64,000 bases of DNA, from positions 124,001-188,000 of the forward strand of contig NZ_JBDZDN010000001.1 in NCBI RefSeq assembly GCF_040049215.1, given 5' to 3'. The notes below the pieces were generated by a model. The model was not told the origin of the DNA. It did no database searches and saw nothing but the letters and a program-made list of their open reading frames with translations. Made by a program: the position numbers and the translations under genes. Position 1 is the first letter of the stretch, and each line of letters starts with the position of its first letter. Shown piece after piece: positions 60,086 to 64,000 of the stretch. The DNA comes from Mesorhizobium_K sp040049215. GTDB taxonomy: Bacteria; Pseudomonadota; Alphaproteobacteria; Rhizobiales; Rhizobiaceae.

Positions 60086-61360
60086 TCAGGCCTTCTCCCG
60101 CTTGACTGCCTGCCATCCGATGTCGCGGCGGCAAAAACCTTCCGGCCAGTCGATGCGATCGACTGCTTCGTAGGCGAGGCGCTGCGCCTCGGTAACCGTC
60201 GCAGCGACCGCTGTCACGTTGAGTACGCGCCCGCCATTGGCGATGATCACGCCGTCGCGCTCGGCCGTGCCTGCGTGAAAGATCTCGACGCCGCGTGAGG
60301 CCGCGTTGTCGAGGCCGCGAATCACCGAACCCTTTTCCGGCGCGGCGGGATAGCCCTTCGCCGCCATGACGACGGTCAGCGCCGCGTCGTCGCGCCAGCG
60401 CGCCGACATATGCGCAAGCTGGCCGTCGGCGGCGGCTTGGAGTAGGACGAGCAGATCGTCCTTCAGCCGCATCATCAGAACCTGGCATTCGGGATCGCCG
60501 AAGCGGGTATTGTATTCGATGAGTTTCGGGCCGGACGATGTGATCATCAGCCCGGCGAACAGCACGCCCGAAAAGGGCGTGCCGAGCTCGGCCATGCCGC
60601 GCATTGTTGGCTCGATGATCTCCTTCATCGTGCGCTCGACAATCTCGGGCGTCATCACCGGCGCTGGCGAGTAGGCGCCCATGCCGCCGGTGTTCGGTCC
60701 GGTATCGCCGTCGCCGACGCGCTTGTGGTCCTGCGCGGTGCCGAAGGGCAAGGCGGCCGTACCGTCGCAGAGACAGAAGAAGCTCGCCTCCTCGCCATCA
60801 AGGAATTCCTCCACGACCACTTCCGCGCCGGCGCTGCCGAAGGCGCCGCTGAAACAGTCGTCGATCGCGGCGAGCGCCTCCGCCTCCGTCATCGCCACGG
60901 TGACGCCCTTGCCGGCGGCCAGCCCGTCGGCCTTGACGACGATCGGCGCGCCCCGGTCGCGGACATAGGCTTTCGCAGCCTCCGCGGCGGTGAAACGGCC
61001 AAAGGCGGCGGTCGGAATATTATGGCGGGCACACAGATCCTTGGTGAAACCCTTCGATCCCTCAAGCTGGGCGGCGGCCTTCGAAGGCCCAAAGACTTTT
61101 ATGCCGGCGGTGCGCAGGTCGTCAGCGATGCCGGCGACGAGCGGCGCTTCCGGCCCGACCACGACGAGGTCGATCTTCTTCTCCAGGCAGAATGATGCGA
61201 CGGCAGCGTGGTCGGCGATATCAAGCGCGACCAGCTCGGCTTCGCGAGCGATGCCGGGATTGCCAGGCGCGGCGTAGAGTTTTGTCAGCATCGGCGAGGC
61301 TGCCAGCTTCCAGGCCAGCGCATGCTCGCGGCCACCGGAGCCAATGAGAAGAACGTTCAT
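60086..61360 (-). CDS. purD: phosphoribosylamine--glycine ligase
   Basis: A 424-residue ATP-grasp enzyme, second step of purine synthesis. Signatures: MNVLLIGSGGREHALAWKLA at the start, VVKADGLAAGKGVTVA (ATP-binding) and the FGDPECQVLMMRLKDDL segment. ATG at 61360 gives the canonical N-terminus; the open frame extends upstream without homology. It is divergent from ubiA and convergent to the lysozyme-like gene, 3 bp apart. Confidence 0.96.
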   Translation of the reverse strand: MNVLLIGSGGREHALAWKLAASPMLTKLYAAPGNPGIAREAELVALDIADHAAVASFCLEKKIDLVVVGPEAPLVAGIADDLRTAGIKVFGPSKAAAQLEGSKGFTKDLCARHNIPTAAFGRFTAAEAAKAYVRDRGAPIVVKADGLAAGKGVTVAMTEAEALAAIDDCFSGAFGSAGAEVVVEEFLDGEEASFFCLCDGTAALPFGTAQDHKRVGDGDTGPNTGGMGAYSPAPVMTPEIVERTMKEIIEPTMRGMAELGTPFSGVLFAGLMITSSGPKLIEYNTRFGDPECQVLMMRLKDDLLVLLQAAADGQLAHMSARWRDDAALTVVMAAKGYPAAPEKGSVIRGLDNAASRGVEIFHAGTAERDGVIIANGGRVLNVTAVAATVTEAQRLAYEAVDRIDWPEGFCRRDIGWQAVKREKA

Positions 61361-61493
61361 GTCGCCAGAACTCGCCGTGAAAGCACTTGGCTTCCGGTAT
61401 GGCCGCATGGCCGGCTGGTCAAGCATTGCTTTGATCTACCCACGGCAATCCGGACGCCTTGACGCCCGCCGGCCCGGCTGCCACTCCACGCTG

Positions 61494-62477
61494 ATGGAAC
61501 AGGTTCAGTCGAAAGCGGCGCAGGGCCGCGTCGCCGACGCGCCGAGCGGGCATTGGGTCTATCGCGCCCTGCCCCGCCGGCTGTGGCCCTACGCACAGCT
61601 TGCCCGTTGGGACCGGCCGATCGGCTGGCAGTTGCTGCTATGGCCCTGCTGGTGGTCGGCCGCCCTTGCCGCGAGCGCCTATGCGCGGCCGGGCGACAGT
61701 TTTTTGTCGCTGATTCCCTCACCCTGGCATCTCGTGCTCTTCCTGATCGGCGCGGTCGCCATGCGCGGCGCCGGCTGCACCTACAACGACATCGTCGACG
61801 CCGGCATCGACGAACAGGTAGAGCGCACCCGCTCGCGGCCGCTGCCCTCGGGCAAGGTGAGCAAGCGGCAGGCCTGGGTCTTCCTCGTGCTGCAGGCGCT
61901 GTCCGGGCTTGCCGTACTCGTCCAGTTCAACAGCTTTGCGATCGGGCTCGGCATCGCCTCGCTGATCGTGGTCGCGATCTACCCGTTCATGAAGCGCTTC
62001 ACCAACTGGCCGCAACTGGTGCTCGGTCTCGCCTTCTCCTGGGGCGCGCTGATGGGCTGGGCGGCGGAATATGCCGACCTCGCGCGGCCGGCGGTGCTGC
62101 TCTATCTCGGCTCGGTCTTCTGGGTGATCGGCTACGACACGATCTACGCGCACCAGGACAAGGAGGACGACGCGCTGGTCGGCGTGAGGTCGACGGCACG
62201 GCTGTTCGGCGACAGTACCAAATCCTGGCTGATCGGTCTCTACGGCGGCGCGCTGATCCTGATGGCGAGCGCGTTTTCGGCGGCCGGGATTCCCGTGCCG
62301 GCGATGGCCGGTCTGGTTGCCGCCGGCGCTCACATGGCGCGCCAGATCGCGGTGCTCGATATCGACGATCCGGACCAGTGCCTGCGGCTCTTCAAGTCGA
62401 ACAATGTCGTCGGCTGGCTGATTTTCCTGGGACTGATCGGCGGCGGCGTATGGGCGGCGCTGAAGCCGCTGGTTTAA
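61494..62477 (+). CDS. ubiA: 4-hydroxybenzoate polyprenyltransferase
   Basis: A 327-residue UbiA that prenylates 4-hydroxybenzoate in ubiquinone synthesis. The two Asp-rich motifs are GCTYNDIVDAGIDEQVERTR and IGYDTIYAHQDKEDDALVG, between about eight membrane helices. ATG at 61494 is the usual start; the frame opens at 61344 but that part overlaps the purD promoter region. Ubiquinone serves the respiratory chain that ends in the aa3 oxidase encoded at 30-36 kb. Confidence 0.95.
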   Translation: MEQVQSKAAQGRVADAPSGHWVYRALPRRLWPYAQLARWDRPIGWQLLLWPCWWSAALAASAYARPGDSFLSLIPSPWHLVLFLIGAVAMRGAGCTYNDIVDAGIDEQVERTRSRPLPSGKVSKRQAWVFLVLQALSGLAVLVQFNSFAIGLGIASLIVVAIYPFMKRFTNWPQLVLGLAFSWGALMGWAAEYADLARPAVLLYLGSVFWVIGYDTIYAHQDKEDDALVGVRSTARLFGDSTKSWLIGLYGGALILMASAFSAAGIPVPAMAGLVAAGAHMARQIAVLDIDDPDQCLRLFKSNNVVGWLIFLGLIGGGVWAALKPLV

Positions 62478-62489
62478 GTCAACGCCCGC

Positions 62490-63056
62490 TCATTCGGGAG
62501 CGATGATCTCGTCGCCGTTGACGACAAGGCGCAGGCCGAGATTGCCGGGCTTGCGGCGCATCAGGAAGCGCGGACGGCGCTGGGGCGTCACGCGGCGCTT
62601 GCGGCGATCCTGGGCAGGCAGCGCCTTGATGGCGGCGCCGAGCGATTCCTCGAGCGTGCGGGCGATGCCGTCGGCTTCGATCAGCATCATCGGAAGGCGG
62701 TAGGCGTCGGCCCAGGCGCGCCAGTCGGCGGCGACGTCTTCCAGATTGTCGGCAACGAGCAGCGGCACCGACAGCATCGGATCGTTGTGAAGAAGTTCCA
62801 GCGTCACGGTGACGTTGCCCTCCGGGTCTTCCATGGCGCGCGCGGCCACGCCGCGAAAGGCGTTAGCCGGGAGCACGACGGTGGCCGGCAGCCCGCTCAT
62901 CTGCAGGATGCGCTTCACGATCGCGCCACGCTGATCGATCGTGAACGTCACGTCGCCAAAATCGTCGCGCGTCGCGTAGCTCACGACCTGGGGCAAACGG
63001 AACGGGTCGAGCCGCATGTTGCGGCCCGCCCAGACTGGCTTCAGTCCGGTGCTCAT
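62490..63056 (-). CDS. DUF6101 family protein
   Basis: A 188-residue protein matching what I recall of DUF6101, a Rhizobiales family of unknown function: GLKPVWAGRNMRLDPFRLP at the start, SYATRDDFGDVTFTIDQRGA, VVLPANAFRGVAARAMED, and an Arg-rich C-terminal part (RRKRRVTPQRRPRFLMRRKPG). The basic tail suggests an RNA- or membrane-associated role. It is convergent with ubiA. Confidence 0.85.
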   Translation of the reverse strand: MSTGLKPVWAGRNMRLDPFRLPQVVSYATRDDFGDVTFTIDQRGAIVKRILQMSGLPATVVLPANAFRGVAARAMEDPEGNVTVTLELLHNDPMLSVPLLVADNLEDVAADWRAWADAYRLPMMLIEADGIARTLEESLGAAIKALPAQDRRKRRVTPQRRPRFLMRRKPGNLGLRLVVNGDEIIAPE

Positions 63057-63079
63057 ATTGATGCCTTCCTGTCTCTCCT

Positions 63080-63124
63080 GAGAGCCGGTTTTCCCGGTTC
63101 CCCCGGACCGGTTTGCCCGGTCTC
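63080..63124. repeat. CCGGTT-rich imperfect dyad upstream of the DUF6101 gene
   Basis: The stretch GAGAGCCGG ... CCGGTCTC is an imperfect dyad built of CCGGTT/CCCGGT units. It lies 24 bases upstream of the DUF6101 start, in its leader, and may be a repeat relic or a binding site. Confidence 0.4.
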
Positions 63125-63276
63125 GCTTGTGGGATGGACAGTAGCGGGCGACCCTTAGCCGCCGGCTTAAAAAAGTCGGTTAAATTTTGCTGATCTCCGG
63201 GATGGTTATCGAATCCCACCGCCTGCAAGGAGTTGGTAGGCTTCGTTTACAGCGGCTTTCTAGACCGTTCTTTGCC

Positions 63277-63320
63277 GCAATTCCGGACGGAAAACCGGTT
63301 CCCACGCTTCCTGGAATTGC
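63277..63320. repeat. palindromic repeat (GCAATTCC family), copy 3
   Basis: Arms GCAATTCC (63277-63284) and GGAATTGC (63313-63320) enclose GGACGGAAAACCGGTTCCCAC. It begins one base beyond the stop codon of the FAD-linked oxidase. Differs from copy 2 by CGC in place of TTT near the right arm. Confidence 0.85.
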
Positions 63321-63321
63321 T

Positions 63322-64000
63322 CTACAGCACCTTTCCGGGGTTCATGATGCCGGCGGGATCGAACGCCGCCTTGATGCGGCGCATGAGCTCGATGCCGACC
63401 GCAGGCGCGGTGGCAAGCAGCTCTTCCCGCTTCAACTGGCCGATGCCGTGCTCGGCCGAGATCGAGCCGCCGAGATCACGCACGATGTCATGCACCGCCT
63501 TGTTCATCGGCCGATAGAGCGAGAGGAACGCCTGCGGGTCGGCGCCGACCGGCTGGCTGACATTGTAGTGCAGGTTGCCGTCGCCCATGTGGCCGAAGCA
63601 GACAACGCGCGCACCCGGGCAGACGCGCTCCACTTCCAGCGCGGCGCGGGCGATGAACTCCGGGATGGCGGCGACCGGCACGGAGATGTCGTGCTTGATC
63701 GACGCGCCTTCCGGCTTCTGCGCGTCCGAAATGTTCTCGCGCAGCGCCCAGAAGGCTCTCTCTTGCGCGACGCTGGTTGCGACAACCGCATCAAACGTAG
63801 CCATGGCGTCACCGAATAGCGCGCTGTCGAATAGCTCTTCTGAGAGTTGTTCGGCATCCTCCTGCGAGCGGCCCGACGAGACTTCCACCAATAGGTGCCA
63901 AGGCCAATCTGACAGCGGACGTACCGTCCCCGGAATGTGCCGAACAACGAACTCTACCGCTATATCAGCTACAAGCTCGAAAGCCGTCAGATTGGCCCCA
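63322..64000 (-). CDS. FAD-linked oxidase (GlcD / D-2-hydroxyacid dehydrogenase type), C-terminal part
   Basis: The last 226 codons of a minus-strand gene that enters from the right edge; the frame is open to base 64000 (NLTAFELVADIAVEFVVRHI leads into the visible part). This is the C-terminal FAD-oxidase domain: VCFGHMGDGNLHYNVSQPVG carries the metal-binding His residues, and SISAEHGIGQLKREELL and FDPAGIMNPGKVL close the family pattern. Members oxidise D-lactate, glycolate or D-2-hydroxyglutarate. A GTG at 63891 should not be taken as the start. Confidence 0.92.
   Translation of the reverse strand, partial: GANLTAFELVADIAVEFVVRHIPGTVRPLSDWPWHLLVEVSSGRSQEDAEQLSEELFDSALFGDAMATFDAVVATSVAQERAFWALRENISDAQKPEGASIKHDISVPVAAIPEFIARAALEVERVCPGARVVCFGHMGDGNLHYNVSQPVGADPQAFLSLYRPMNKAVHDIVRDLGGSISAEHGIGQLKREELLATAPAVGIELMRRIKAAFDPAGIMNPGKVL

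Overview
The window is high-G+C chromosomal DNA from an alphaproteobacterium, most likely a member of the Rhizobiales close to Mesorhizobium/Aminobacter (inference from family content, not from a search). The pointers are a CcrM-type adenine methyltransferase with a RAMA tail, an aa3 oxidase ctaCDBGE-surf1 cluster followed by ispH-thrB-rnhA, a mutY/dciA/dsbA/smc block, IalB-like, DUF1344, DUF2277 and DUF6101 genes, and several families of palindromic intergenic repeats that I recall as typical of these genomes.

Layout. 1-4.7 kb: an accessory catabolic cluster (ABC substrate-binding protein, 3-hydroxyacyl-CoA dehydrogenase, SDR, cupin, cyclase-family hydrolase) divergent from an IclR regulator; two near-identical operators lie between them. 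4.7-5.6 kb: no convincing gene, a possible IS3-type transposase relic and dispersed repeats. 5.6-7.4 kb: small envelope/stress genes (Met-rich LTXXQ protein, DUF302, OsmC, glycine-zipper lipoprotein). 7.5-13.6 kb: smc, lipoprotein DsbA and dciA-like on the minus strand, mutY divergent. 13.7-25.3 kb: two HAD hydrolases around ccrM, a lipoprotein, thrC, an M16 peptidase, a GNAT, a membrane EAL protein with a degenerate GGDEF, YqgE, a DsbD-N-like protein and a peroxiredoxin. 25.4-28.0 kb: rnhA-thrB-ispH. 28.0-29.5 kb: an accessory insertion (repeat, small ORF, VOC protein). 29.5-36.0 kb: cytochrome aa3 oxidase structural and assembly genes, including a 51-residue CoxF-like gene. 36.4-39.7 kb: an IalB-like protein, tldD, and a nucleotidyltransferase-fold gene with an unusual operator. 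39.8-47.5 kb: RlmD/TrmA-type methyltransferase, TlyA, dxs, pirin, a VapBC-type pair, DUF2277, xseB and an HDAC-family hydrolase. 47.5-64 kb: membrane protein, ribB(A), aroC, DUF1344, phosphoglycerate-mutase-like phosphatase, fabI, DnaJ-like, a lipoprotein, pdxH, enoyl-CoA hydratase, acyl-CoA dehydrogenase, GH25 lysozyme-like, purD, ubiA, DUF6101 and the 3' end of an FAD-linked oxidase.

Most of the window is housekeeping: respiration (aa3 oxidase, heme O synthesis, ubiquinone prenylation), isoprenoid precursors (dxs, ispH), threonine, chorismate, riboflavin, purine and fatty-acid synthesis, DNA maintenance (smc, mutY, xseB, rnhA, ccrM) and redox quality control (DsbA, DsbD-N, peroxiredoxin). 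No phage, CRISPR array, rRNA or tRNA gene was recognised. The parts worth a second look are the IclR/cyclase cluster with its duplicated operator, the four-half-site operator before the nucleotidyltransferase-fold gene at 38.7 kb, the repeat families that abut or overlap gene ends and starts, and the mixed GGDEF/EAL protein.
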